Source: Inquilinus ginsengisoli_B
GTDB lineage: Bacteria > Pseudomonadota > Alphaproteobacteria > DSM-16000 > Inquilinaceae
NCBI RefSeq assembly: GCF_050434925.1
Contig: NZ_JBNDJK010000001.1
Coordinates: 2,356,001-2,420,000, forward strand
Direction: 5' to 3'
Length of the DNA: 64,000 bases
Below are positions 23,770 to 32,518 of the stretch, one piece after another. Numbering within the stretch: position 1 is the first letter of the stretch; every line of letters begins with the position of its first letter. The position numbers and the translations under genes were made by a program. The notes beneath the pieces were generated by a model. That model was not told the DNA's origin, made no database searches, and worked only from the letters and a program-made list of their open reading frames with translations.

Positions 23770-24780
23770 TTACTTCACATGCCGGATGCGGGGGTCGAGC
23801 AGGCCGTAGGCCAGGTCGACCAGGAGGTTGACGACGATGACGAGTGTAGCGACCAAGAGCACGCCGCCCTGCAGCGTCGGGTAGTCGCGGCGGTTGATCG
23901 CCTCGACCAGCCATTTGCCGACGCCGGGCCAGGCGAACACGGTCTCGGTCAGGATCGCGCCGCCGAGCAGTGTGCCGACCTGCAGGCCGATCACGGTGAC
24001 CACCGGGATCAGGGCGTTGCGCAGGGCGTGCAGCCCGATCACCCGCTTCAGCCCCAGCCCCTTGGCCCGGGCGGTGCGGATATAGTCCTCGCTCAGCACC
24101 TCCAGCATGGCCGACCGGGTCATGCGCGCGATCACGGCGAGCGGGATGGTGCCGAGCACGATCGTCGGCAGGATCAGCGCGCGCAGGGCCGAGACGAAGG
24201 CGCCCTTCTCGTCCGACATCAGGCTGTCGATCAGCATGAAGCCGGTCTTCGATTCGACATAGTACAGGGCCGAGATCCGGCCGGAGACCGGGGTCCAGCC
24301 GAGCCCGACCGAGAAGATCAGGATCAGCAGCAGCCCCCACCAGAAGATCGGCATCGAATAACCGGTCAGGCTGGCCCCCATGATGCCATGGTCGATCGGG
24401 GAGGATCGGTTGGTCGCGGCCAGGATGCCGGCGGGGATGCCCAGCACCACGGCGAAGATCATGGCGCAGAGGCCGAGCTCCAGCGTCGCCGGGAACAGCT
24501 TCAGGAACTCGCTCAGCACCGGCCGCCGGGTGGTGGTCGAGGCGCCGAGATCGCCCTGCAGCACCTCGCCGATATAGGAGAAGAACTGCACCGACACCGG
24601 CCGATCCAGGCCCATCTCGTGCATCAGCTCGGCGTGGCGCTCGGGCGTGACGCCGCGCTCGCCGGCCCGGACCTGGACCGGGTCGCCGGGCACCGCCCGG
24701 ATCAGGAAGAAGCTGAGGGCGGTGATCCCCAGGAAGGTGATCATCGCCATGGCGACGCGGGTCAGGATGAAGCGGAGCAT
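23770..24780 (-). CDS. dppB: Dipeptide ABC transporter permease (DppB type)
   Basis: 336 residues, six membrane helices. Diagnostic pieces are MITFLGITALSFFLIRAVPG at the start, PAGILAATNRSSPIDHG, the EAA loop EVLSEDYIRTARAKGLGLK and the end LLDPRIRHVK. Length and order match DppB from other bacteria. It lies 90 bases downstream of the proximal binding-protein gene. Confidence 0.92.
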   Translation of the reverse strand: MLRFILTRVAMAMITFLGITALSFFLIRAVPGDPVQVRAGERGVTPERHAELMHEMGLDRPVSVQFFSYIGEVLQGDLGASTTTRRPVLSEFLKLFPATLELGLCAMIFAVVLGIPAGILAATNRSSPIDHGIMGASLTGYSMPIFWWGLLLILIFSVGLGWTPVSGRISALYYVESKTGFMLIDSLMSDEKGAFVSALRALILPTIVLGTIPLAVIARMTRSAMLEVLSEDYIRTARAKGLGLKRVIGLHALRNALIPVVTVIGLQVGTLLGGAILTETVFAWPGVGKWLVEAINRRDYPTLQGGVLLVATLVIVVNLLVDLAYGLLDPRIRHVK

Positions 24781-24870
24781 GATGCCATCGGATAACGGAT
24801 GCCGGGCCGGAAAAGACGCGGGCGGAGGAGCATCCCCCTGCTCCCCCGCCCGGCTCCCCCTTACCTCGCT

Positions 24871-26469
24871 TTATTCGGTGATGTCGACTTCGCTGAAGTC
24901 GTGGCGGCCGAACGGGCTGACCTTGTAGCCCGTGACCTCCTTGCGGGTCGGCTCGAACACCACCGAATGGGCGATCGGCAGCCACGGCGCCTGGTCGTGG
25001 AAGATCACCTGCGCCTGCTCGTACAGCTTGGTGCGCTCGGCCTGGTCCGAGATCGACTTGGCCTTCTTGATGAGCGCCTCGAAATCCTTGTCGCACCACT
25101 TCGAGATGTTGCTGCCGCCCTGCCGCGCACCGTCGCAGCCCAGCAGGTTGTTCAGGAAGTTGTCCGGGTCGCCGTTGTCGCCGGTCCAGCCCAGCTGCGC
25201 CATCTGGTGCTCGCCTTCCTGGGCCCGCTTCCGATATTCGCCCCACTCATACGAGACGATCTTGGCCTTGATCCCCAGCTTCTCGAGATCGGCCTGCATC
25301 ATCTCGGCGATGCGCTGGGCGTTCGGGTTGTACGGGCGCTGAACCGGCATCGCCCACAGGTCGGTCTCGAAGCCGTTCGGATAGCCGGCCTCGGCCAGCA
25401 GCTTCTTCGCCGCTTCGGGGTCGTACTTATATTCCTTGATGCTGTCGTTGTAGGACCAGATCGTCGGCGGGATCGGGTTCTTCGCCGCCTGGCCAGCGCC
25501 CTGGTACACGGCGTCGAGGATCGCCTGCTTGTTCACCGCCATGTTGACGGCCTGGCGCACGCGGACGTCGTCGAACGGCTTCTTGGTCACGTTGAAGGCC
25601 AGGTAGCCGGTGTTCAGGCCCGGCTGGGTCAGGACGTTCAGCGCCGGATCCTTCTGCATCGCCGGCACGTCGGCCGGGTTCGGATACGGCATGACGTGGC
25701 ACTCGCCGGCCTTCAGCTTGGCATAGCGCACCGCGGCGTCCGGGGTGATGGCGAAGACCAGGTTGTCGATCTTCTCCTTGCCGCTCCAGGCCTGGTCGAA
25801 GGCCTTGTAGCGGATCAGCGCGTCCGCCTGGTACTGCACGAACTGGAAGGACCCGGTGCCGATCGGCACCTGGTCGACCTGCTCCGGCGTGCCGGCCTTC
25901 ATCATCACGTCGGCGTACTCGGCCGACAGGATCGACGAGAACTCCATCGCCAGGTCGGCCAGGAACGGCGCCTCCGGCTTGGTCAGGGTGAACTTGACCG
26001 TGTGGTCGTCGACCTTGTCGATCGACTTCAGCAGGTCGGGAAAGCTCATGTCGTTGAAATAGTCGTACGAGCCGCCGGAGACCTTGTGGTACGGGCTGTC
26101 CGCCTTCCACATCCGGTTGAAGGTGAACAGCACGTCGTCGGCGTTGAAGTCGCGGGTCGGCGTGAACTTCTCGTTCGAATGCCACTTCACCCCCTTGCGG
26201 AGGTGGAAGGTGTAGACCGTGCCGTCGTCCGAAATGTCCCAGGACTCGGCCAGGCCCGGCTCGGTCTTGGTGCTGCCCTTGGTGAATTCGACCAGATGGT
26301 CGTAGATCGGGCCGGCCGCATCGAAGCTGGTGCCGGTGGTGTTAATCTGCGGATTGAAATTCTCCGGGCTGCCCTCGGAGCAATAGACCAATGTCTTGGC
26401 TTCGGCGGACACCGCGGCCCCCGCGACGAGGACAAGCGCCATCGCCGTGGCGGACAGGAAACGCGACAT
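24871..26469 (-). CDS. dppA: Periplasmic dipeptide-binding protein, paralogue 1 (DppA type)
   Basis: 532 residues including a signal peptide (RFLSATAMALVLVAGAAVSA, cleaved near AEA). It belongs to solute-binding family 5. The mature front TLVYCSEGSPENFNPQ is the DppA/OppA signature, with GTSFDAAGPIYDHLVEF and a C-terminal EVTGYKVSPFGRHDFSEVD. It captures di- or short peptides (or haem/5-aminolevulinate in some relatives) and presents them to DppBC. GGGAGAG lies four bases before the ATG at 26469; an upstream ATG at 26529 lacks the signal peptide context. It is the copy nearest to dppB. Confidence 0.9.
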   Translation of the reverse strand: MSRFLSATAMALVLVAGAAVSAEAKTLVYCSEGSPENFNPQINTTGTSFDAAGPIYDHLVEFTKGSTKTEPGLAESWDISDDGTVYTFHLRKGVKWHSNEKFTPTRDFNADDVLFTFNRMWKADSPYHKVSGGSYDYFNDMSFPDLLKSIDKVDDHTVKFTLTKPEAPFLADLAMEFSSILSAEYADVMMKAGTPEQVDQVPIGTGSFQFVQYQADALIRYKAFDQAWSGKEKIDNLVFAITPDAAVRYAKLKAGECHVMPYPNPADVPAMQKDPALNVLTQPGLNTGYLAFNVTKKPFDDVRVRQAVNMAVNKQAILDAVYQGAGQAAKNPIPPTIWSYNDSIKEYKYDPEAAKKLLAEAGYPNGFETDLWAMPVQRPYNPNAQRIAEMMQADLEKLGIKAKIVSYEWGEYRKRAQEGEHQMAQLGWTGDNGDPDNFLNNLLGCDGARQGGSNISKWCDKDFEALIKKAKSISDQAERTKLYEQAQVIFHDQAPWLPIAHSVVFEPTRKEVTGYKVSPFGRHDFSEVDITE

Positions 26470-26676
26470 GAAACTCTCCCCCAATGGTGGTCCTTCGGCC
26501 TGGGCTTGCCGCATAGCTGTATTGCCCAAACCGTGGGTTGTACGGGATTACCGCAGGGGGCGGGGGTGATGTCAACTGGCCGGTTGAGGCCGCAGGATAA
26601 GAATCGTTTCACGCGATATGGGTGGATTTCCGTGCAGGTTCGGTAATTTGCCGGCACGGCCCGACGGTTCGAAATT

Positions 26677-26726
26677 CCGTCGGCTGGAAAACCGACGGGC
26701 AGGAACGCCGCGGACGACGTTCCTGC
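26677..26726 (-). terminator. Two stem-loops after dppA paralogue 2
   Basis: Reading the minus strand after the stop at 26748: stem GCAGGAACG/CGTTCCTGC (26699-26726) and then stem CCGTCGG/CCGACGG (26677-26698) with a TTTT-containing loop. They may weaken read-through so that each binding protein is made in different amount, or act as 3' stabilisers. Confidence 0.45.
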
Positions 26727-26747
26727 TCGTTTGTTGCTCGGCTCGGA

Positions 26748-28346
26748 TTACTCCGCGATGTCGACGCCACGGAAATCGTGCAGCCCGACCGGGATGATCT
26801 TGTAGCCGGTGACCTCCTTGCGGATCGGCTCATAGACCACCGAATGGGCGATCGGCAGCCACGGCGCCTGATCGTGGAAGATCACCTGGGCCTGCTCGTA
26901 CAGCTTGGTGCGCTCGGCCTGGTCGGCGGTGGCCTTTGCCGTCTGGATGAGCTTCTCGAAATCCTGATCGCACCATTTCGAGATGTTCGACCCGCCTTCC
27001 CGCGCCGCGTCGCAGCCCAGCAGGTTGGCGAAGAAGTTGTCCGGGTCGCCGTTGTCGCCCGACCAGCCCATCTGCGCCATCTGGTGCTCGCCGGCCTGGG
27101 TGCGCTTGCGGTATTCGCCCCATTCGAACGACACGATCTTGGTCTTGATCCCGACCTTGGCCAGGTCTTCCTGCATCAATTCGGCGATGCGCTGGGCGTT
27201 CGGGTTGTAGGGGCGTTGCACCGGCATCGCCCACAGGTCGCTCTCGAAGCCGTTGGCCAGGCCGGCGTCAGCCAGCAGCTTCTTCGCCGCCTCCGGGTCG
27301 TATTTGTAGTCCTGGATGCTGTTGTTGTAGGACCAGATCGTCGGCGGGATCGGGTTCTTCGCCGCCTGGCCGGTGCCCTGGTACACCGCCTCCAGGATCG
27401 CCTGCTTGTTCACTGCCATGTTGACGGCCTGGCGCACGCGCACGTCGTCGAACGGCTTCTTGGTGACGTTGAAGGCCAGATAGCCGGTGTTCAGGCCCGG
27501 CTGGCTCAGCACGTTGAGGTTCGGGTCCTTCTCCATCGCCGGCAGGTCGGCCGGGTTCGGATAGGGCATGACATGGCATTCGCCGGCCTGCAGCTTGGCG
27601 TAGCGCACCGCCGCGTCCGGGGTGATGGCGAAGACCAGGTTGTCGATCTTCTCGCGGCCGCTCCAGGCCTGGTCGAAGGCCTTGTAGCGGATCAGCGCGT
27701 CCGGCTGGTACTGCACGAACTGGAACGGCCCGGTGCCGATCGGCACCTGGTCGACCTGCTCCGGCGTGCCGGCCTTCATCATCGCATCGGCATATTCGGC
27801 CGACAGGATCGACGCGAAGTTCATCGCCATATTGGCGATGAACGGCGCCTCCGGCTTGGTCAGGGTGAACTTGACGGTGTAGTCGTCGACCTTGTCGATC
27901 GCCTTCAGCAGCGTGGGCATCCCCATGTCGCCGAAATAGTCGTACGAGCCGCCGGACACCTTGTGGTACGGGCTGTCGTCCTTCCACATCCGGTTGAACG
28001 AGAACAGCACGTCGTCGGCGTTGAAGTCGCGCGTCGGGGTGAAGGCCTCGCTGGAATGGAACTTGACGCCCTTGCGCAAGTGGAAGGTGTAGACCGTGCC
28101 GTCATCCGACACGTCCCAGGATTCAGCCAGGGCCGGCACCACCTTGGTGGTGCCCTTCTCGAAGGCCACCAGCCCGTCATAGACCGGCAGCGCCGCGTCG
28201 AAGCTGGTGCCGGTGGTGTTGATCTGCGGGTTGAAGTTCTCCGGGCTGCCCTCGGAGCAGTAGACCAGCGTCTTGGCCTCGGCCGACGCCGCCATCCCCG
28301 CGGCGAGGGCCAGCGCCATCGCCGTTGCGGACAGGAAGCGGGACAT
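26748..28346 (-). CDS. Periplasmic dipeptide-binding protein, paralogue 2
   Basis: 532 residues, same length and layout as its neighbours: signal peptide RFLSATAMALALAAGMAASA, mature start TLVYCSEGSPENFNPQ, and an ending GYKIIPVGLHDFRGVDIAE. Nearly every secondary element is shared with paralogues 1 and 3, with differences concentrated in surface positions (for example SSEAFTPTRD versus SNEKFTPTRD). GAGGGAGAA lies four bases before the ATG at 28346. The arrangement indicates recent duplication, with possible shifts in peptide preference. Confidence 0.9.
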   Translation of the reverse strand: MSRFLSATAMALALAAGMAASAEAKTLVYCSEGSPENFNPQINTTGTSFDAALPVYDGLVAFEKGTTKVVPALAESWDVSDDGTVYTFHLRKGVKFHSSEAFTPTRDFNADDVLFSFNRMWKDDSPYHKVSGGSYDYFGDMGMPTLLKAIDKVDDYTVKFTLTKPEAPFIANMAMNFASILSAEYADAMMKAGTPEQVDQVPIGTGPFQFVQYQPDALIRYKAFDQAWSGREKIDNLVFAITPDAAVRYAKLQAGECHVMPYPNPADLPAMEKDPNLNVLSQPGLNTGYLAFNVTKKPFDDVRVRQAVNMAVNKQAILEAVYQGTGQAAKNPIPPTIWSYNNSIQDYKYDPEAAKKLLADAGLANGFESDLWAMPVQRPYNPNAQRIAELMQEDLAKVGIKTKIVSFEWGEYRKRTQAGEHQMAQMGWSGDNGDPDNFFANLLGCDAAREGGSNISKWCDQDFEKLIQTAKATADQAERTKLYEQAQVIFHDQAPWLPIAHSVVYEPIRKEVTGYKIIPVGLHDFRGVDIAE

Positions 28347-28514
28347 GGGGTTCTCCCTCAATGGGTCGGGCGCGGACGGAAGCCGCGCCAAGTTGCGGGG
28401 ATTACCGCAACCTGGGGGTGTGCTGTCAATCCGCGCCCGGGAACCCGCCGGCCGCAACCGTTCCGGACGAGACGGTCAGGCATAAAGTCCGCCGCATTTG
28501 ATGCGACTCGCGCC

Positions 28515-30110
28515 TTACTCCTGGATGTCGACGCCGCGGAAGTCGTGGATCCGCACCGGGGTGATGACGTAGTTCAGCACCTCCTTGCGGATCGCCTGGT
28601 GCTCGACCGAGTGGGCGATCGGCAGCCATGGCACCTGGTCGTGGAAGATCACCTGCGCCTGCTCATACAGCTTGCTGCGCTCGGCCTGGTCGGCGGTGGT
28701 CTTCGCCTGCTGGATGAGCTTCTCGAAATCCTGATTGCACCACTTCGAAATATTTCCGCCGCCTTCCCGAGCGGCGTCGCAGCCGAGGAGATTGTTGAAG
28801 AAGTTGTCCGGATCGCCGTTGTCGCCGCCCCAGCCGAACTGCGCCATCTGGTGCTCGCCGGCCTGGGCTCGCTTTCTGTATTCGCCCCATTCGAACGAAA
28901 CAATCTTCGCCCGGATCCCGACCTTGGCCAGGTCGGCCTGCATCAGCTCGGCGATGCGCTGGGCGTTCGGGTTGTACGGGCGCTGCACCGGCATGGCCCA
29001 GAGATCGGTGTCGAAGCCATTGGCCAGCCCAGCCTCGGCCAGCAGCTTTTTCGCCGCCTCAAGATCGTACGGATAATCCTGGACGCTGTCGTTGTAGGAC
29101 CAGATGGTCGGCGGGATCGGGTTCTTCGCCGCCTGGCCCGCACCCAGATAGACGGCGTCGAGGATCGCCTGCTTGTTCACCGCCATGTTGATGGCGCGGC
29201 GGATGCGGACGTCGTCGAACGGCTTCTTCAGGACGTTGAAGGCCAGGTAGCCGGTGTTCAGCCCCGGCTGGCTGATCACCGTCACCGCCGGGTCCTTCTC
29301 CATCGCCGGCAGGTCGGCCGGGTTCGGCGACGGGATCACCTGGCACTCATTGGCCTTCAGCTTGGCATAGCGGACCGCGGAATCCGGGGTGATGGCGAAG
29401 ACCAGCGTGTCGATCTTCTCCCGCCCGCTCCAGGCCTGGTCGAAGGCCTTGTAGCGGATCAGCGCGTCCGGCAGGTACTGGACGAAGCGGAACGGCCCGG
29501 TGCCGATCGGGATCTGGTCGACATCCTCCGGCGTGCCGGCCTTCATCATCGCATCGGCATATTCCGCCGACAGGATCTGGGCGAAGTTCATCGCCATGTC
29601 GGCGATGAACGGCGCCTCCGGCTTGGTCAGGGTGAAGCGGACCGTATAGTCGTCGACCTTGTCGATCGCCTTCAGCAGCGTCGGCATGCCCATGTCGCCG
29701 AAGTAGTCGTACGACCCGCCGGAGACCTTGTGATACGGGCTGTCGTCCTTCCACATCCGGTTGAACGAAAACAGCACGTCGTCGGCATTGAAGTCCCGCG
29801 TGGGCGTGAAGGCCTCGTTGGAATGCCACTTCACGCCCTTGCGCAGATGGAAGGTGTAGACGGTGCCGTCGTCGGACACGTCCCAGGATTCGGCCAGGGC
29901 CGGCACCACCTTGGTGCCGCCGCGCTCGAACGCCACCAGCCCGTCATAGACCGGCACCGAGGCGTCCAGGCTGGTGCCGGTGGTGTTGATCTGCGGGTTG
30001 AAGTTCTCCGGGCTGCCTTCGGAGCAGTAGACCAGCGTCTTGGCCTCGGCTGACGCGGCGCTGGCCGCCAGAACGAGCGCCAGCGCCGTGGCGCTCAGGA
30101 AACGGGACAT
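28515..30110 (-). CDS. Periplasmic dipeptide-binding protein, paralogue 3
   Basis: 531 residues, promoter-proximal member of the three tandem family 5 binding proteins. It has a signal peptide (RFLSATALALVLAASAASA), mature start TLVYCSEGSPENFNPQ and end VITPVRIHDFRGVDIQE. It differs most at PSPNPADLPAMEKDPAVTVI and NVLKKPFDDVRIRRAINMAV, both in regions that line the cleft in family 5 proteins. The ribosome site is GGGAGAG. The divergent tetR gene and its operator-like sequence lie upstream, so this operon might be influenced by that regulator. Confidence 0.9.
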   Translation of the reverse strand: MSRFLSATALALVLAASAASAEAKTLVYCSEGSPENFNPQINTTGTSLDASVPVYDGLVAFERGGTKVVPALAESWDVSDDGTVYTFHLRKGVKWHSNEAFTPTRDFNADDVLFSFNRMWKDDSPYHKVSGGSYDYFGDMGMPTLLKAIDKVDDYTVRFTLTKPEAPFIADMAMNFAQILSAEYADAMMKAGTPEDVDQIPIGTGPFRFVQYLPDALIRYKAFDQAWSGREKIDTLVFAITPDSAVRYAKLKANECQVIPSPNPADLPAMEKDPAVTVISQPGLNTGYLAFNVLKKPFDDVRIRRAINMAVNKQAILDAVYLGAGQAAKNPIPPTIWSYNDSVQDYPYDLEAAKKLLAEAGLANGFDTDLWAMPVQRPYNPNAQRIAELMQADLAKVGIRAKIVSFEWGEYRKRAQAGEHQMAQFGWGGDNGDPDNFFNNLLGCDAAREGGGNISKWCNQDFEKLIQQAKTTADQAERSKLYEQAQVIFHDQVPWLPIAHSVEHQAIRKEVLNYVITPVRIHDFRGVDIQE

Positions 30111-30168
30111 GAAGCTCTCCCTGCAGGATTGGTGTCGTGGCGCGATCCGGTCGACGGCAGATCGTCAA

Positions 30169-30183
30169 ACGGTACGGTACCGT
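30169..30183 (+). promoter_or_regulatory. Putative TetR operator 1
   Basis: ACGGTACGGTACCGT, containing the perfect palindrome ACGGTACCGT, lies 82 bases upstream of the tetR start and 59 bases upstream of the dppA paralogue 3 start. Fourteen of fifteen positions recur at 33678-33692 upstream of the efflux genes. Shared occurrence next to the regulator and a likely target is the evidence. Confidence 0.65.
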
Positions 30184-30264
30184 CTAGGCTGGGCGAAAGC
30201 TCTGCTCATTTGCACGCCCTGGTGAGCCGTGCCATCGCGGCTCCGGGGCAAAAGGATCGCCGCC

Positions 30265-30957
30265 ATGACCGGAAGACGTCAGCCACCGGCCGGGAAGGAG
30301 GAGGGAACGACGGCGTCACGCGCCGTGCGGCAGGAGGCTCGCCAGGAGGAGTTTCTGCGGGCCGCCACCGAGGTGTTCTTCAAATCCGGCTTCGCCGGGG
30401 CGAGCGTGGACGAGATCATCGCCAAGGTCGGCGGTTCGAAGCGCACCATCTACAGCTATTTCGGCAACAAGGAGCAGCTGTTCGCGACCGTGGTGCGGGA
30501 GATCGTCCGCAATGCCATGGGGCCCCTGGCCGAGGCCGACTTCGTCCGGGCGGATCTCGAAGCCACGCTGCAGGAGGCCGGGTTGTGCTATCTCGGCGTC
30601 ATCATGTCGCCCGAGGCCCTGCAGCTGTATCGCACGGTGGTGGGCGAGGGCAGCCGGTTTCCCGACCTCGCCAAGGTGTTCTTCGAGGCCGGGCCGGGGC
30701 GAACGAGCGCAAATCTGGCGCGCGTGCTGGAGGAGAGGGGAGGCGAGTGGGGGATCGCTGCCGGCGACCCCGAGCGGCTGGCGGACCATTTCCTGGGGAT
30801 GATCCGCGACGACCTCCATCTCCAGGTCGTGCTCGGGCTGCGGCCGCCGCCGACACCCGACGAAGCCCGGGCGGCCGTGGACTCCGCGGTCCGGATGTTC
30901 GTCAATGGTGCCCGCGGGCCTCATGCGACGCGTGGCCCATCAAGCGGGCGAGGGTGA
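30265..30957 (+). CDS. TetR/AcrR family transcriptional regulator
   Basis: 230 residues. The N-terminal helix-turn-helix runs from about residue 33 to 75: AATEVFFKSGFAGASVDEI, then AKVGGSKRTIYSYFGNKEQL, the standard TetR form. The C-terminal ligand domain resembles the AefR-like subgroup with LYRTVVGEGSRFPDLAKVFF, typical of repressors of RND/MFS/HlyD efflux genes. ATG 30265 follows AAGGA by eight bases. The 3' end overlaps the convergent efflux gene by 56 bases. It presumably represses itself and the hlyD-DHA2 operon through the shared operator; the inducer is unknown. Confidence 0.88.
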   Translation: MTGRRQPPAGKEEGTTASRAVRQEARQEEFLRAATEVFFKSGFAGASVDEIIAKVGGSKRTIYSYFGNKEQLFATVVREIVRNAMGPLAEADFVRADLEATLQEAGLCYLGVIMSPEALQLYRTVVGEGSRFPDLAKVFFEAGPGRTSANLARVLEERGGEWGIAAGDPERLADHFLGMIRDDLHLQVVLGLRPPPTPDEARAAVDSAVRMFVNGARGPHATRGPSSGRG

Positions 30958-32518
30958 GCTTGGTGGCCACCAGGACCGGCGCGGCGACCAGGAACAGCAG
31001 CGCGATCGCCAGGAAACATTCGTTGAAGGACAGTGTCGCCACCTGCTGCACGAAAACCTTCTGAATCACGGCAGTCGCCGCGGCGCCGGCTTCCTCGGGA
31101 TAGCCCCGCGCGGTCAGCAATGCCGAAAGCGTCTCCTGCCGATCGGTCAGCGTCGGGTTGCCGGGCGCGAACTGCTCGGCCAGCACCGTGCGGTTCAGCG
31201 CGTTCTGGTGGTCGAGATAGGTTGCGAGGCTGGCGACGCCGATCTGGCCGCCCATCTGGCGGCCGATGTTGAACAGGGCCACGCCCTGGGCCAGCACCTC
31301 CGGGCGCAGATCGCGCAGCGTGCCCACGGTCAGCGAGACGAAGAGGAGACCGAGGCCGAGGCCGCGCAGCAGCAGGGCCGGCACCATGTCGGGCAGCCCG
31401 CTCTCGGAGGTCGAGCCCGACAGCATCCACATCGACGTCATGAAGCAGATGATGCCGAAGGGAACCATCTTGACCGGATCCAGCTGCCTGAACTGGATCA
31501 CCGCGCCCGCGAAGAGCAGGCCGAGGCAGACCAGTACGCCGCTCGGCAGCAGCAGCAGCCCAGCATAGGTCGGCGACAGGCCGAGCACGCCGGTGGCGAA
31601 GGCCGGGATGACGAAGGCGCTGCCGAACAGCGCGCCGCCGGCAACGAAGCTGACGATGAAGCCGAAGCTGAAATGCTCGTCGCGGAAGACCGCGGTGTCG
31701 ATCAGCGCCCCGCGCTTCCGCGCCAGGGCCTGCCAGGCCAGGAACGCGGCGGCGGCGCATAGTCCGGCGAGGCTGACATGCACGATCTCGGGTTCGTCGA
31801 ACCAGTTGTAGCGGCTGCCCTCCTGCGTGACATAGACGAAGGCGGTCATCGCCGCGCCCAGCAGCACGAGGCCGGGCCAGTCCAGCCGGCCTGTCGCCTC
31901 CGGCCGATCGTGACGGGCCGGGGCGAGAAGCACCCCCACGAGGCCGGCCAGGCCCAGCGGCACATTGGCCAGGAACATCCAGGACCAGGAGAGCGTGTCG
32001 ACGGTCCAACCCTGCAAGGCCGGGGACAGGGTCGTGGGCGCTACGGTCGTGGCGAAGGCGAAGACGGCCTGGACCAGCCCCTGCCGGGACCGGGCAAAAA
32101 CCTGGAACAGCAGCGCCTGGCCGGTGACGAGCAGGACAGCGCCGGCGACGCCCTGCGCGATCCGCCACGCGACCAGGACGCCGAGGCCGCCGGCCGCGGC
32201 GGCCCCGAGGGCGCCGGCGAGCAGGACCAGGATCGCGCCCGCCAGCAGCCGGCGCGGCGCCAGGCGCAATGTCAGCCACGCTGCCAGCGGAAAGGCGGTC
32301 AGCTTGGCCACGAGATAGGCGATGTTGACCCAGGCGACCTCGTCCTGGGTGGCATGGATGCCGCCCATGACGTGGCCGCGGGTGACCACCAGGACGGTGC
32401 TGTTCACCGCATCCATCGCGGCGGCAACGGTCAGGAAGCCGAGCAGCAGCCATGGCCGCGTCGCCGACAGCGCTGCGGGGCGGGCCGGCGACAAGGCGGG
32501 GTCGGCCGCCGCGGTCAC
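30902..32518 (-). CDS. MFS drug/solute efflux transporter, DHA2 (EmrB/QacA) family
   Basis: 538 residues, about 14 membrane helices. The front has the DHA2 pattern AAAMDAVNSTVLVVTRGHVMGG and DEVAWVNIAYLVAKLTAFPL; the motif C-like VLLVTGQALLFQVF and an ELDP-like loop follow. It exports compounds in antiport with protons and works with the HlyD adaptor encoded just upstream. Start GTG 32518 overlaps the hlyD stop by 4 bases (GTGA), showing coupling. Unusual is the convergent 56-base overlap with tetR at its 3' end. Confidence 0.87.
   Translation of the reverse strand: MTAAADPALSPARPAALSATRPWLLLGFLTVAAAMDAVNSTVLVVTRGHVMGGIHATQDEVAWVNIAYLVAKLTAFPLAAWLTLRLAPRRLLAGAILVLLAGALGAAAAGGLGVLVAWRIAQGVAGAVLLVTGQALLFQVFARSRQGLVQAVFAFATTVAPTTLSPALQGWTVDTLSWSWMFLANVPLGLAGLVGVLLAPARHDRPEATGRLDWPGLVLLGAAMTAFVYVTQEGSRYNWFDEPEIVHVSLAGLCAAAAFLAWQALARKRGALIDTAVFRDEHFSFGFIVSFVAGGALFGSAFVIPAFATGVLGLSPTYAGLLLLPSGVLVCLGLLFAGAVIQFRQLDPVKMVPFGIICFMTSMWMLSGSTSESGLPDMVPALLLRGLGLGLLFVSLTVGTLRDLRPEVLAQGVALFNIGRQMGGQIGVASLATYLDHQNALNRTVLAEQFAPGNPTLTDRQETLSALLTARGYPEEAGAAATAVIQKVFVQQVATLSFNECFLAIALLFLVAAPVLVATKLTLARLMGHASHEARGHH

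Noticed and set aside
26622..30053. An 1143-codon plus-strand frame over the dppA paralogues
   Set aside because: Antisense to highly conserved binding proteins with good starts; the product is His/Arg/Asp-rich without any domain. Similar long antisense frames at 33884-36727 and 58123-61731 (minus) were rejected for the same reason.
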